A stretch of DNA of 64,000 nt, from contig NC_081831.1 of NCBI RefSeq assembly GCF_030867095.1, forward strand, positions 49,165,319-49,229,318, written 5' to 3'. The notes under the pieces are model-generated. The model saw only the letters and a list, made by a program, of their open reading frames with translations. It did no database searches and was not told where the DNA came from. This document shows positions 33,648-43,515 of the stretch, piece after piece; the first letter of the stretch is position 1; each line of letters opens with the position of its first letter. Source of the stretch: Alligator mississippiensis (Eukaryota > Chordata > Crocodylia > Alligatoridae). The translations under genes were made by a program, and so were the position numbers.

Positions 33648-34325
33648 GTGGGGGAATGGCTAGGTCCTCATCCAAGTTGTCTGGGATTCCCATGCCCCAC
33701 CAACTCAGGTGCCATGGACTGGGTGGCAGTGCAGCACTGCGGTTGGCCTGTAGGGGCAAATGGGGGGCAGCACAGTGTGGAACCACAGCATCAGGTGCTG
33801 CTGGAAGCCTGGCTTGTCCCACCCTGGGGATGGGGTGGGGAAACAGGCTTCTTATGGCCAGCACCCAGCAGGCTGGTGGCCCAGAAGAGCATGTGGGGAA
33901 AGGACGGGGGGCTCACCCACAAGCCGCCTGTGCCCAGGCCAGCTCCTGGTACAGAGCATCTTATTTCTGAAATGTTGCAAACTCTTACAAAAAGGTTGTC
34001 TCATAGCTCTTCAGGTCCTGAATCTGTTTTCAGTGGAGATGCCAGCTCAGGGTCACCACCACCCACTGCCAGGGCCCTGAAGAAGTGCCAGATCTGCCAG
34101 AGGTGCATGATGGACCAGACCCTCCTCCAGTTGCTGGTGGAAGTCATGGAGGAGTGGGAGGAAAATGCACGGGCCTGGCAGGTGGAGGACATTTCTGGGG
34201 AGGAGGCACAGGACTGGCACAGGGAGGAGTGGGACTGGACCAGCTGGGAGTTCCGTGCTGAGCTTCTGGCCCTGGAGTGTGAGCAGATCCAGGTCTTGCA
34301 GGAGCAAAACACCATCCTGGGCTAG
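33648..34325 (+). CDS. Open frame of unknown function, possibly the second Harbinger protein
   Basis: A 225-codon open frame. The first half is proline/glycine/tryptophan-rich and looks noncoding. The second half (from about 34032) looks protein-like: 'CQICQRCMMDQ' then a strongly acidic, glutamate/tryptophan-rich helix-forming stretch ending 'LALECEQIQVLQEQNTILG'. A polypyrimidine stretch ending 'TGTTTTCAG' sits directly before this part and could be a splice acceptor. The frame runs towards the transposase remnant on the other strand. PIF/Harbinger elements encode a second, Myb/SANT-like DNA-binding protein whose C-terminal part is often charged and coiled. I see no SANT domain, so this link is inference from position and composition. 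Confidence 0.35.
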   Translation: MGEWLGPHPSCLGFPCPTNSGAMDWVAVQHCGWPVGANGGQHSVEPQHQVLLEAWLVPPWGWGGETGFLWPAPSRLVAQKSMWGKDGGLTHKPPVPRPAPGTEHLISEMLQTLTKRLSHSSSGPESVFSGDASSGSPPPTARALKKCQICQRCMMDQTLLQLLVEVMEEWEENARAWQVEDISGEEAQDWHREEWDWTSWEFRAELLALECEQIQVLQEQNTILG

Positions 34326-34564
34326 GCAGTGCAGGCCACAGATGATAACTGTCAGGTGCTGGCCACCATCCTAGGCCTGGCAGTCTCATTCATGTCTGCC
34401 ACCACCTGCCCCCCATCCATAACCTCACAGGCCCCCTGGCAGCCACTCCTGCCTGGGCCTGGGAGGAAGTCTTGAGGCACCTCCATATAGCAGAAGCCCC
34501 TGGCCTGGCCCCCACCCCGGGTCTTACTGCCACCCAGGCCCCCACCTGGACCCAGGATGCCCAC

Positions 34565-35330
34565 TCACCTCAGCTCCAGTGATTGTCCTTGGCAACCTTG
34601 AGGTGGGCAGTAAGGGTGCACCAGAGACCCCTGAGGCAGCCAAAGGTACATTCTATGAGGGTGCAGTTCCAGCCCAGACACTGGTTAAAGTGGGCCTGGC
34701 TTGGGGCTGGTAGGGCTGTATGAGCCAGGGCAGGAGTGGGTAGGCAGGGTCCCTGGTGAGCAGGGGTGGGATCATGATGGTTCCCAACTGCAGGTTCATC
34801 ACCCACAGTGCAGAGCGCCCACTCTTCACGAGTCCTGCCAGGGCAAAGTTGTGGAACACATGGGTATCATGGGCACTGCCTACCCAGCCAGCACTCAAAT
34901 GCGTGAATGTGCCATAGTGGTCCACTATGGCCTGAAGGACCACAGAGTAAAATCCTCTACTGCTGTAGTAGGGGCAATCTCTGTGGGGCAAGCAGGTGAT
35001 GGGGATGTGGGTTCTATCCAGGGTCCTGATACACGGGGGGCAGGGGGAAATCCCAGTGCACAGAACCCTGCCACCACCACCAAGGAGTCATTAATGTGGA
35101 GCAAAGTGGGCCCCAGCACATCATGGAGAACCCCACACAGCTCTAGAGCAGCCTCCCCAGCAGTGGCCTACCCGCACTGAGCAGGTATCTGACATACTAG
35201 AGGCTGACAGGTGTGCCCAACTTCAGCATAGTGAGGACCACCCAGGTGTCCTCAGGGAGGCCAGGTGCATGCCAGTGTCTTGTTGCTCCAGGTGGTGCTG
35301 GAGCTGCTGGAGAAGGTCTTAGAAGATGGC
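34565..35330 (-). pseudogene. PIF/Harbinger DDE transposase remnant
   Basis: In an intact element this DDE-type nuclease cuts and integrates the transposon. Read on the minus strand from about 35330, weak N-terminal similarity leads to 'TLDRTHIPIT' (first catalytic Asp, about 35030), then 'YYSSRGFYSVVLQAIVDHYG' and 'GSAHDTHVFHN' (second Asp), then 'GDPAYPLLPWL'-like 'TRDPAYPLLPWL', and in another frame 'IECTFGCLRGLW' (catalytic Glu) at about 34650. The three catalytic residues are therefore still readable, but at least two frameshifts separate them. The longest open piece is 34653-34991. Everything after 'LKVAKDN' towards the usual C-terminal 'LHN' block is lost. Confidence 0.85.
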
Positions 35331-36792
35331 CCAGGTCATGCAGAAGTTGTCCAACCACTGCTCATCATCCCAGGTTTGCTGAACAGCGTGCACTCACCAG
35401 TCCTGGCTGGCACAGTGAGCCCAGAGGCAGTGGGGCTGGAGGCCCAGGAGGGTGATGGTGGCCCTAGTGGTAGCATGTGGAGCCCCTCATCAGCATCCCT
35501 GGTGGCCACCCTAGGAGAGTGCACTGCCGCTAGACAGGTGGTTGCTGGTTGTGGGGGAGCCGGGCGGGGCAAGACAGCCATGGGCCAGGTGGCATTCAGC
35601 ATAGTGGGCTAGCAGCACTCAGAAGGAGCCCAGAGCACTGGTCATCACTGCCAGGGGAAAGGGCTGGAGCAGCCATAGCATGTGGAGGCAGAGTGGCCAA
35701 AGATAAAGTTGCTGCATGTTGCCCCTGTGCTTGGCATGCTGCTTGTAGGCAAGGAAGAGACTGGCCAGTGAGTAGCAAGCGGGGCTAGCTTTTAAAGAGG
35801 GCTACTGGGTGCTGGCAACTGCAGCCAGAACCTAGAGCTCCTAGAGCTCCTAGAAGCCATTGCAGGGCTTCAGGGAACTGGGTGCAAATCTGCTCTCTAA
35901 TCCCTGCATGTACAGACGTCTGTCGAAAACCCTTACTCCATCTTTATTTACACCAGAGTAAACCTAGGCTAGAGGAAATGCACGTGTAGACACTCCCACA
36001 GAGAAGCAAAGAGCTTGCAGTGCAGATGCTCACCAGCCAAGGGGCCCCAGAGCACTCAAATATAGCCTGGGGTGAGCAGGGGGAGAGGTCTGGGGAGGAG
36101 CAGGGTAGGATGATCTGTGTCTGTCCTGTACACAGAATCCTCCAGTCCTCTCCTCTCCCATTCTGTGTTTCATCCCAGCTACCACTGGGCAGGGAGTATG
36201 CTTCCTGGCACCCAAGTGCTGCAGTGTGATTCAGGAAGGGAATAAGCCAGGAGCAGAACACACCCCCTATGTGCTTCAGCACTAGGTTTTTCCAGCCAGA
36301 AGCACTGAGGAGCCATGTTCTGCTCCTCCTGGCCCTGAGGAAAGGGGAGAGAATAGAAGCAAAACTCACTGGTTGTGGAGGATGGATCCAACAGACTGTA
36401 CAGATATTTTGTCTCCTAAGAGAGATTCCCCAGAGAACCACTTCGCTCAGGTTGTTCCCAAGTTATGTTTCTCCCAGGGCCACTTGTACTCTGGGAGAAA
36501 AATTATGAATGTCTGTATACTGGTGATTTCTCTGGAGAGAACAGGGACTCTCCCTGGAGAAAATGAACATTTACCCAAGCCCTCCATTACTTTTCATCCT
36601 TTATGTCCACCATTCTATTGTATATTAAAGAACCCATATGATATATCCACATGAAAATTAAAGTATCTCCTGATATACTATAATCATTCCCATATTTGCT
36701 ATAGTTTAGTTCAAGGTTGGACAATATCACACAGATCCATGCTAACTTAAGCAATTTTGCCAAAGAATCTGACTTTACAACCTTGCTACTAC
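35331..36792. other. Harbinger flank and noncoding DNA
   Basis: 35331-35997 is GC-rich and taken as the outer part of the Harbinger element. 35998-36792 is mixed-composition DNA with chance frames on both strands (such as 35944-36441 minus) and no recognisable domain. Confidence 0.4.
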
Positions 36793-36795
36793 TTA

Positions 36796-37148
36796 GGGTA
36801 TTTATACACGTACTCCTGGAGGCATGGGGGGTAGGGGGTGGGGGAACTTTAATTAGCACAGCTCTAAGATGTGCTAATTAAAAATGCCCAGAGCACCACA
36901 TGTATCAGCATCCTTGTGCTGAAAAATGGCAGTGGGGTGCTTTGAACTAAAGCTCATCAAAGGAACTTTAGTTTAGTTTAAAGAGCCCCGCCTCCATTTT
37001 TCAGTGCTGAGATGTTGTACACGTGATGCTGCAGGCTGCTGGAGCACATTAATTTCCATGCTCCAGCAGACTCGATTAACTGATTCTGCTCCAATGCATC
37101 GGAATAGAAGTTTGTTGGAGCAGGTTCCCTGTATGTGTATAGGAGCCC
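36796..37148 (+). mobile_element. 353-bp Harbinger-like MITE with TTA duplication
   Basis: The left end GGGTATTTATACACGTACTCC matches the inward-reading right end GGGCTCCTATACACATACAG. TTA flanks both sides (36793-36795 and 37149-37151). The interior has paired blocks such as 'CACTAAAG'-like and 'CCATTTTTCAG' facing 'CTGAAAAATGG'. A reverse-oriented relative lies at 50398-50828. Confidence 0.75.
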
Positions 37149-37151
37149 TTA

Positions 37152-38590
37152 GTGTCCAGTATTGCAAATATATTCTTCAGTAAAAATATGTCTGTTAAAT
37201 CTCTACATTGTTTAATTTATGTCCTTGACTAATAATATTGTCTGCATTAAAATAAGTTTGTAGGCAGAAAAGTTAAAGTTTATTTTTAAAATAAGGCTCA
37301 GGGTATGTGCTCTTTATTATTTCTTCTCATATTCAGTATTTTGAAAATTACTTCAGGATAAACCAAAATAGAAGATGATTCTAGAGGCTTAGAGGGAATA
37401 ACTGCATTTTGACAAAACATACTTCATAATTTTTCAATATGACTGTGCTCTGGGGCCCATCATCATCTCTTACAATAGCTGTGTAGAAATATTTCCATTT
37501 GCCAAAAGGGTTCTTCTTTTCTTATATTAGTTGCAGCAATAGGATAGATGTTAAAGGATTTATAGTTTTTGAGAAGACAAGTATCTTGAAACACATGAAT
37601 ATTTTTGTACCAGTGAAGAGAAAAATGACTACAGGGACAGAAACAGGATAAATCTATTCATTCATATATGGCAAGTAATAAAAATGGACACAAAAGTAGA
37701 GGTAAAGGAAAGTGATTCTCTTTATAAACTGCGAGGATGAAAAGGACAGTCAGGCCACATTGTAGGTGACATCTTGCTTAGTTACACATCCATTTAACAT
37801 AAAGGAAAATTTAAGATAAAGATGGCACGGTACACACCCAGCAATTCACACAGGTTTTTAAGAAGCCTGCAGTGGAAGCACTATAACTTTTGAGCTTTAA
37901 GTGTCCTTGTTTAGGTTGGGAGAAAGCAGAACACTCATTACTTCTGGGGCTGAAGGAAGAGGCTCAGAGCCTGCCTGAATAGCTCAAGTCCACCATGCCC
38001 TGAGGGCTCCCCAAGCTGCTAAAGACTCCTAGGCAGAGCCAAACAGCTGAGCCAACCCTGACTCGCTGGCAGGAACATCGTGGCTGCCCATCTGGATCTG
38101 ATGCAGTAGCAGATCATCATGGCAAGGAGCCATCAGCTGGCTGGCAGTGCTCTCTTTGCCCACCAAGTGTATGTGTGTGTTAGATGCCTGTAGGTACCAG
38201 AAACAGAAATACAGTTTACTTTTTGCGTATTATTTTTTCTTCACAAAAGCCTTCAGATGAAGAAACTAGGGTGCTATTAAAATATTTCAGGCAAGATTTT
38301 GCTTCCTAATTTACACCCACATATATACCTAGCTGTTATTCATACTGTCTTTACAGTAGTATAGAACTGAGGAACTTCACCTGATGAGCCTTAGTTGGTT
38401 TCATTTGCCCCTGAATGTGATGTCTTCTATCTTTCCCTTCCCCCAAACTGGAGAATTTTTATATACCTATAACTGTGCTTAATGATTACCCAGCTGGGGA
38501 TGTGATTTTCCTCAGCTCAGGCAATTTCTTTCATTCATTGCAAGGAGACAAAAGATGGGCAGGCTAGAGATGTACCTTCATAAGTGGCAG
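37152..38590. other. Noncoding sequence, nothing recognised
   Basis: AT-rich with a GC-richer patch at about 37930-38160. No gene or element was identified. Confidence 0.45.
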
Positions 38591-38599
38591 AAGGCTGGA

Positions 38600-39370
38600 A
38601 CTAATGGGCTCAGCTCCCCCCCCCCCCCTTCCCCCATGCAGGGCAGTGGGTAGGGCCACAAGGCAGCCTGGCCATGGGCTCTGGGTGGCTGCAGCAGGGG
38701 TGGGAAGGGGCCTGATTGCAGTCTGGTGTGGATATCACTGGCTGCCCAGCATGGCAGGCAAGTATCAATCTACTCAGGGAAGGGGCTGGGGGGTGGGTAG
38801 GCAGATTGGGACCCCAGCAGTGGGGGAGGGAGTGGGGTGGGGGTGGGGGCTAGGGTGCGTGGGGCCTTGGCCAGGCCAGGTGATGGAATGTTTGGGACCT
38901 GGGCAGCTCAGCTCGGGGTGCAAGACAGCTCCTACTGCTATACATGCCCCAGTAGGGTCCTGGGGAATGCATGCCTCCCCACCATCTGTGTGCAGGTTGG
39001 GGGCAGATGTTACTGCATGCTGCACTTTGCTCCCTGCTGCAGCTGCCCCAGCAGTGGCATGACATTATTTGCCTGCCATCGCTGGGTTATGCCATGCCTC
39101 CTGCCCACCTGGCAGCGGCAGCAGCAGGGAGTGGGGCACAGTGCATGATAGTGGGCAACTCTGCCCCATGTGCAGATGAGGGAGGCACGTGCTCCCCAGG
39201 CCTCTGCCAGGGAGCACATAGTGGCAGGAGCCCCACCACACTCTGAAGGAGCCACACAGGCTCTGGTTATCCAAGCAGCCAGCTTGGCCGGGGCCCCGTT
39301 TGGCCTGGCCGGGCCCTGGCCTGGCCGGGGCCCCACTTGCTCCAGCACCAAACCCCTGACTCTCACTTGT
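38600..39370. repeat. GC-rich repeat-like block
   Basis: A GC-rich island in AT-rich DNA starting with a poly-C run. It contains many CCTGG/CCAGG blocks and a 'CTGGCCGGGGCCCC' motif repeated near 39290-39340. Overlapping open frames exist on both strands in several phases (38604-39062, 39010-39405), the usual sign of composition rather than coding. It is probably the core of an unrecognised transposable element. Confidence 0.4.
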
Positions 39371-39639
39371 ACCCATGACAATATGCAATAAGAGAAATTC
39401 AGCAATAAGCAGTTTTCTTTATGTGTATGGATCTATGATACCTGGAGGAAGGACATGGGTGGGCTTGGGGATACAGGCTTCACTGTCAGTGACAGTCCTG
39501 GGGGTTGGGCCAGTCTGACAGTCAGGCAGAGGAGTTGAACTCTGGCTATGAATAGAGCACTGCCCTGGGAGTGGGGGTAAGCAGAGTCCTTGAAAGCCCA
39601 ATGGTTTGCTGGTGGAATGCAACCTACTATGAGTCAAAA

Positions 39640-39795
39640 TGGGATGTGGTATAGATGTTTATTATGGCACTCTAACCTACACCAGTAAACTCTGATACCA
39701 CATCCATCCAGGTTTATCTTAGAGTGGTATCCACCATTTTTGCAGCACTCTATGTGCCCTGACTGTTCAGTTATGGCTGTAGAATCCTTACTACA
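39640..39795. mobile_element. Partial MITE related to 24528 and 56803
   Basis: Shares the blocks 'TCCACCATTTTT', 'ACTCTATGTG' and 'TTATGGCTGTAGAA' in the same order as the 24528 copy. The ends are not preserved. Confidence 0.4.
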
Positions 39796-39989
39796 TGCCT
39801 TCCATGCATGTAACAGGTCGCCTTCCCCAGCTCCATCTTCCCTGGTAATCCACACTTTATGTGAGGCGCCTTTGGATTCTTCTTTGGAGTTCTTATACCC
39901 CACCCTCTACTCACCTGCCACATTTTGATGGAAATTACTGTTGATGTTCTTGCGAGTGGGAGACTGCCTATTGTATTTTGTATGTTGGG

Positions 39990-40800
39990 GCCTTTCACCT
40001 ACACAGGTCTGACCCCCGTCTTTCTCTAGCTAGGCCTCCCCGTCTAAAACCCACCAAACAGGGTTTGACTCCAAGGCTCTAGCCTTTTCCAGTGTCTTGA
40101 GCTCCAATCTGAAGCCCAGGCCCCCCCTGGCCCCGAAGCAAATCCATCAGCCCCACAGCCAGGGGGGCTGCAAGTTCAAGGCCAGGGGATGGCCCTGAAC
40201 TCGCCCTTTCCCAGTCCAAAAAACAAAACAAAACAAAATTGCACCCCGGGTGCACCAGGCCTCCCCAGCCTTTCAAGATCATGCCTTTCAAGATCATGCT
40301 GGTGTCACCCCAAAGTCCTGTGCCCTTGACAGGCTCCAGGGCCTAGGTACCCGTCAAAAGCCATGCCTTCGCTGGCACCAGGGTCTGTGCCCCCAAAAGG
40401 CATGCCCTCACTGGTGCCAGGGTCCCCACTCCGCAGTGGGCCCAAAAAATGAGGCCTCCTCCTTCCCTTAATAGCCTCACCCAAACTACCAATGTTATTC
40501 AATAATCAAAAAGGGAAAAATAATAACTGCCAACAGCAAATATGATCAAGCAGGTCAGCTTACGTTTGAAGGGTTTGTGTTTCAGCTCCCCACCATTGGC
40601 TATAGTCCTTCAGTGCTCCCAAATTTCCCCTCAGTCCTGTGAGCTGCACCCCCTCCCCAACCCCCATGTGTGGAGGCAAGAAGCAGCAGCTGAAAGAGAC
40701 TTCAATGGCAGCAGCAGGAGAATTATGTGTGGTGTATCACCCAAACTAAGCACCTGAAGGGTTGCAGATTAACCTCTCAAGAGCTGCATGAGGGCTGCAG
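39990..40800. repeat. Pyrimidine-rich repeat-like region of unknown class
   Basis: C-rich sequence with short local repeats: 'CTTTCAAGATCATG' occurs twice in tandem near 40268-40299, and 'CATGCCTTCGCTGG' versus 'CATGCCCTCACTGG' near 40362-40412. Texture is similar to 19430-19850. Could be part of an LTR element, but no ends were seen. Confidence 0.3.
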
Positions 40801-41161
40801 GCTGCCCACTGAACAACCCCGATGTAAGTTAGAATTCCCTTTATCCTACAATCTTCCAGCCAGTTTTGAAAATGTCAGGCTCAATAACCTTATGTTTTGA
40901 AAAGCTTACCTTAAAATCACTTCTGCCTTTTGAGAATAATAGCCAATGATTCTAAATTTGTGTCTAAAGAATTTGGCCCTATTTGATTTATACACCTCCA
41001 TTTCTGTAGAAACAAATTCTGCAGTTTTTTAAGGTAAAATTCCTATTGAATCAATACAGGGGTGTAGGTTGTAGCCGTGTTGGTCTAAGGACATAGGCAG
41101 ACAAGGTTCTTTGGGTGAATCTGATATCTTTTATTAGACCAACTTAAATAGCTGGAAAACA

Positions 41162-41205
41162 ATTATTAAGCAAGCTTTCGGGTTCAAAAACCCTTTGTCA
41201 GGCTA
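41162..41205 (-). ncRNA. Antisense hammerhead-like core in left PLE arm, one core position changed
   Basis: On the minus strand the left arm reads CTGACAA, a perfect 5-bp hairpin GGGTT-TTTG-AACCC, then GAAAGC and an AGC-UU-GCU mini-hairpin like the minimal stem III of PLE hammerheads. CTGACAA departs from the CTGANGA consensus at the invariant G, so this arm should not cleave. Confidence 0.55.
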
Positions 41206-41394
41206 AGGAAGTTTCAGCAGTTGGTGTGTGCTCTTCCTGGATGGAATGAAAAGTAAAGAAACCAGAGGCTGGTCTGGTATGCATACAAGACAGGTATTCA
41301 GTGAAAATATAGATTGAGGAGTCAATGGGTGAGAAATAGGCTGGGTGCGGGGGGAAGAGAGAGAAGGGGGATGAATAGTGGAGAGATACCTGTG

Positions 41395-42018
41395 GAGCCA
41401 GAACCTTCTCTTGAACCTGTACGGAAAATCTTCAGACAATTGCAACCCATACTAGAAAGAGACCCTATTCTTAAAAAAATCTTCCCAGAGCCACCCATCC
41501 TACCCTTCAAACAAGCACCAAACCTCGTTAACCTCATCACCAAAAGCAAACTTCCTCAAGCCCAGAACACACCGAAAGGATCCAGACCATGCCATGACAA
41601 GAAATGCAAAACCTGCCAACACATCTCCACCAGCCCCACAATTACTACACCCCACAACAGAGCCACCAACATCCCTGGATCTTACAGCCGCACCTCCAGA
41701 AATGTAATATATCTGATCCAATGCACCAAATGCCCTGATGGAAAATACGTAGGAGAGACCAAACAACAACTGCGCACCAGAATGAACGCACACCAGAAAT
41801 CTAATAAAGACAGAAATACCTAATTACCTGTGGGGGCACATGTCTCACAAGAAAACCACTCTCTCTCCAATTTCTCAGTCCTGATCCTCAAAGGAAACTT
41901 ACAAAACACTTCCCAGAGACGAGCCTATGAACTCCACTTCATCAACCTCCTGGATACTAAAAATCATGGACTAAATATAGACATTGAATTTATGACACAT
42001 TATAACCTGCCTGACATC
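41395..42018 (+). pseudogene. PLE GIY-YIG endonuclease domain, one in-frame stop
   Basis: This is the C-terminal part of the Penelope polyprotein, which nicks target DNA for insertion. It starts with the linker that normally follows the reverse transcriptase ('PFKQAPNLVNLITKSKLPQ'), then the cysteine cluster 'CHDKKCKTCQH', and then the GIY-YIG fold: 'VIYLIQCTKC' and 'KYVGETKQQLRTRMNAHQ'. A TAA at 41821-41823 interrupts, and the same frame continues with 'HSLSNFSVLILKG', the catalytic-glutamate helix 'RRAYELHFINLL' and 'HGLNIDIEF', ending at 42018. Only this single stop breaks about 208 codons. The upstream start at 41314 lies in the terminal repeat and is probably not native. Confidence 0.9.
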
Positions 42019-42230
42019 TGACTCCCCAGGTATCTCTCCACTATTCATCCCCCTTCTCGCTCTTTCCCCCCCCCCTCCCCTCCCCTGCCCAGCCTGTCTC
42101 TCACCCATTGACTTCTCAATCTACATTTTCACTGACTACCTGTCTTGTATGCATACCAGACCAGCCTCTGGCTTCTTTACTTTTCATTCCATCCAGGAAG
42201 AGCACTCACCAACTGCAGAAACTTCCTCAG

Positions 42231-42262
42231 CGTGATGAAGGGTTTTTGAACCTGAAAGCTTC
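42231..42262 (+). ncRNA. Hammerhead-like core in right PLE arm (42.2 kb)
   Basis: GTGATGA (42232-42238; CTGATGA consensus with the first C changed) is followed by a stem-loop GGGTT-TTTG-AACCT, closed by a G-U pair, and by GAAA at 42254-42257 and GCTT. The order and spacing match the hammerhead core. The change in the first core base would be expected to weaken or abolish cleavage. Confidence 0.6.
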
Positions 42263-42349
42263 CTTAATAATTGTTTTCCAACTATTTAAGTTGGTCTAAT
42301 AAAAGATATCAGATTCACCCAAAGAACCTTGTCTGCCTATTGAATCAAT

Positions 42350-42830
42350 GGGACTTTAAACTCAGAGCAACTTGTATATTAGGGGAAATGTCCACTTTAA
42401 AGAATTTGCTAGGCTTAGAGTTTTTCATGCAGATTCCTAACTGTGCAGAAGCCAAATACATCATTCATCTATCATTAATAAAAAAGTCAATGGCAATTTA
42501 ATGAATGGTTGGGGATGTTGTAGGGAGGAATTAGTTGACCTATTTGTCTCAATACCTTCTAATATCATAGTTATATATATTTTACCAAACATGAGCCCTT
42601 CTGAGCACTGTTATTTCCTATGGAAATGTAGGCTTTCACCTGTTACATATTTATGTTTTTATACCATGCTCATCAGTGTACTGCTATCTGAGTTCCTGAT
42701 AGAAGAACCAGCTTGATTGCTTTATTTGAAACCGTTCTGTATTGATTCAACCTTTTTTGAGAAATCACCCACATAGACATGACACAAGACCCTTTATAAT
42801 CACAAAATCATCTCTTCCATAGGTCATGTA
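42350..42830. other. Noncoding sequence, nothing recognised
   Basis: AT-rich DNA with short chance frames (42501-42716) and no motif. Confidence 0.45.
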
Positions 42831-42834
42831 AACC

Positions 42835-43515
42835 CATGGTGCTCAGCTTTTTGGCTCTGCAGGTCAAATGAAAGTTGCAGGGCCAGTGTGCCAGATGGAT
42901 GAAAGCCTACCCACCAGGATCAGGCCATCAAGACAAGCACTGCCCCCTCCCTGCCTTGAAAAGTGGCATTGGGCCACAAGGGCCCAGAACCACCTGCTCG
43001 CACTGAGATTGGGCCCTGCATCTTGGCACTGTCCTTACTATACCTATGCACTGGGATTGGGCTCTGGGGGCCTGACACCCCCACCCATCCTCTACCAGGA
43101 ATGGGCCTGGAAGTTTGGTTATGCCCCCTCCCACTGGAATCAGGCCCTGGATTCCTGGCACTACCATCTCCCACTCTCACACAATGAAATTTGGCACCAG
43201 GGGACTGGTGCCCTTCTACCCACATGCTCTGGGATTAGGCTCCAGAGGCTGGGCATGACTCACTGCCTACCCATTCATATATCTGGAATGGGTCCTGGGA
43301 CCCAGTGCTGGTCCCACCCAGCCCTGCACACTGGGATGGGGTGCTAATCCAGCACAAAGGGCCCAGGGCTCTACATAGGTCTTGAATTTGGCAGCAGGGC
43401 AGAGGTGTCACTGCTTCCTCACTGCCAAACGTCTGGACCCATGGGGTGTCCCATGGGCTGGATAGCATAAGTCCACAGGCCAGATGTGATCCATGGGCCA
43501 GGGGCCTGATACAAA
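42835..43515. repeat. GC-rich element with degenerate internal tandem repeats
   Basis: Boundaries are set by composition: AT-rich on both sides, GC-rich inside. Variants of a unit with 'TGGGATTGGGC' (or 'TGGAATCAGGCC'), a 'CTGGCAC' block and 'CCCCCTCCC' recur every roughly 60-80 bp from 42920 to 43340. The 159-codon frame at 42868-43347 is a reading of this array. Element class is unknown. Confidence 0.5.

Larger units (their letters stand above)
28771..35997 (-). mobile_element. Large decayed PIF/Harbinger element (proposed boundaries)
   Basis: The left end GGGTGCATCTACACAAGATG is shared with the element at 11947. The right end read inward is GGGAGTGTCTACACGTGC. Between them lie a DDE transposase remnant (minus strand, about 34565-35330), a convergent plus-strand frame ending at 34325, simple repeats, and a hAT-type element at 28968-29776. 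The size (7.2 kb, or 6.4 kb without the hAT-type insertion) is long for a Harbinger, so further insertions are likely. No clear 3-bp target duplication was found, so the boundaries are inferred. Confidence 0.5.
41056..42335 (+). mobile_element. Penelope-like element, 1.28 kb, inverted terminal repeats, endonuclease only
   Basis: The element lies between perfect direct repeats CCTATTGAATCAAT (41042-41055 and 42336-42349), a 12-14 bp target duplication. The first about 335 bp (to about 41392) are the reverse complement of the last about 310 bp (from about 42026), sharing for example 'GGTTCTTTGGGTGAATCTGA' (left) and its complement on the right. These are inverted pLTR-like repeats known in Penelope elements. 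Between them is only a GIY-YIG endonuclease frame. The reverse transcriptase that full PLEs (about 3 kb or more) encode is absent, so mobilisation would need another copy. Confidence 0.88.

Noticed and set aside
36020..36654. Overlapping frames suggestive of a short gene
   Set aside because: Open frames exist on both strands with no conserved motif, no start context and no splice-supported continuation.
38600..39405. Possible CpG island or gene promoter
   Set aside because: The block is GC-rich but mostly through CCTGG/CAGG motifs with few CpG, and no gene lies beside it. A repeat core is more likely.
42868..43347. 159-codon open frame
   Set aside because: It is a reading of a degenerate tandem repeat; the opposite strand is also open in the same place.
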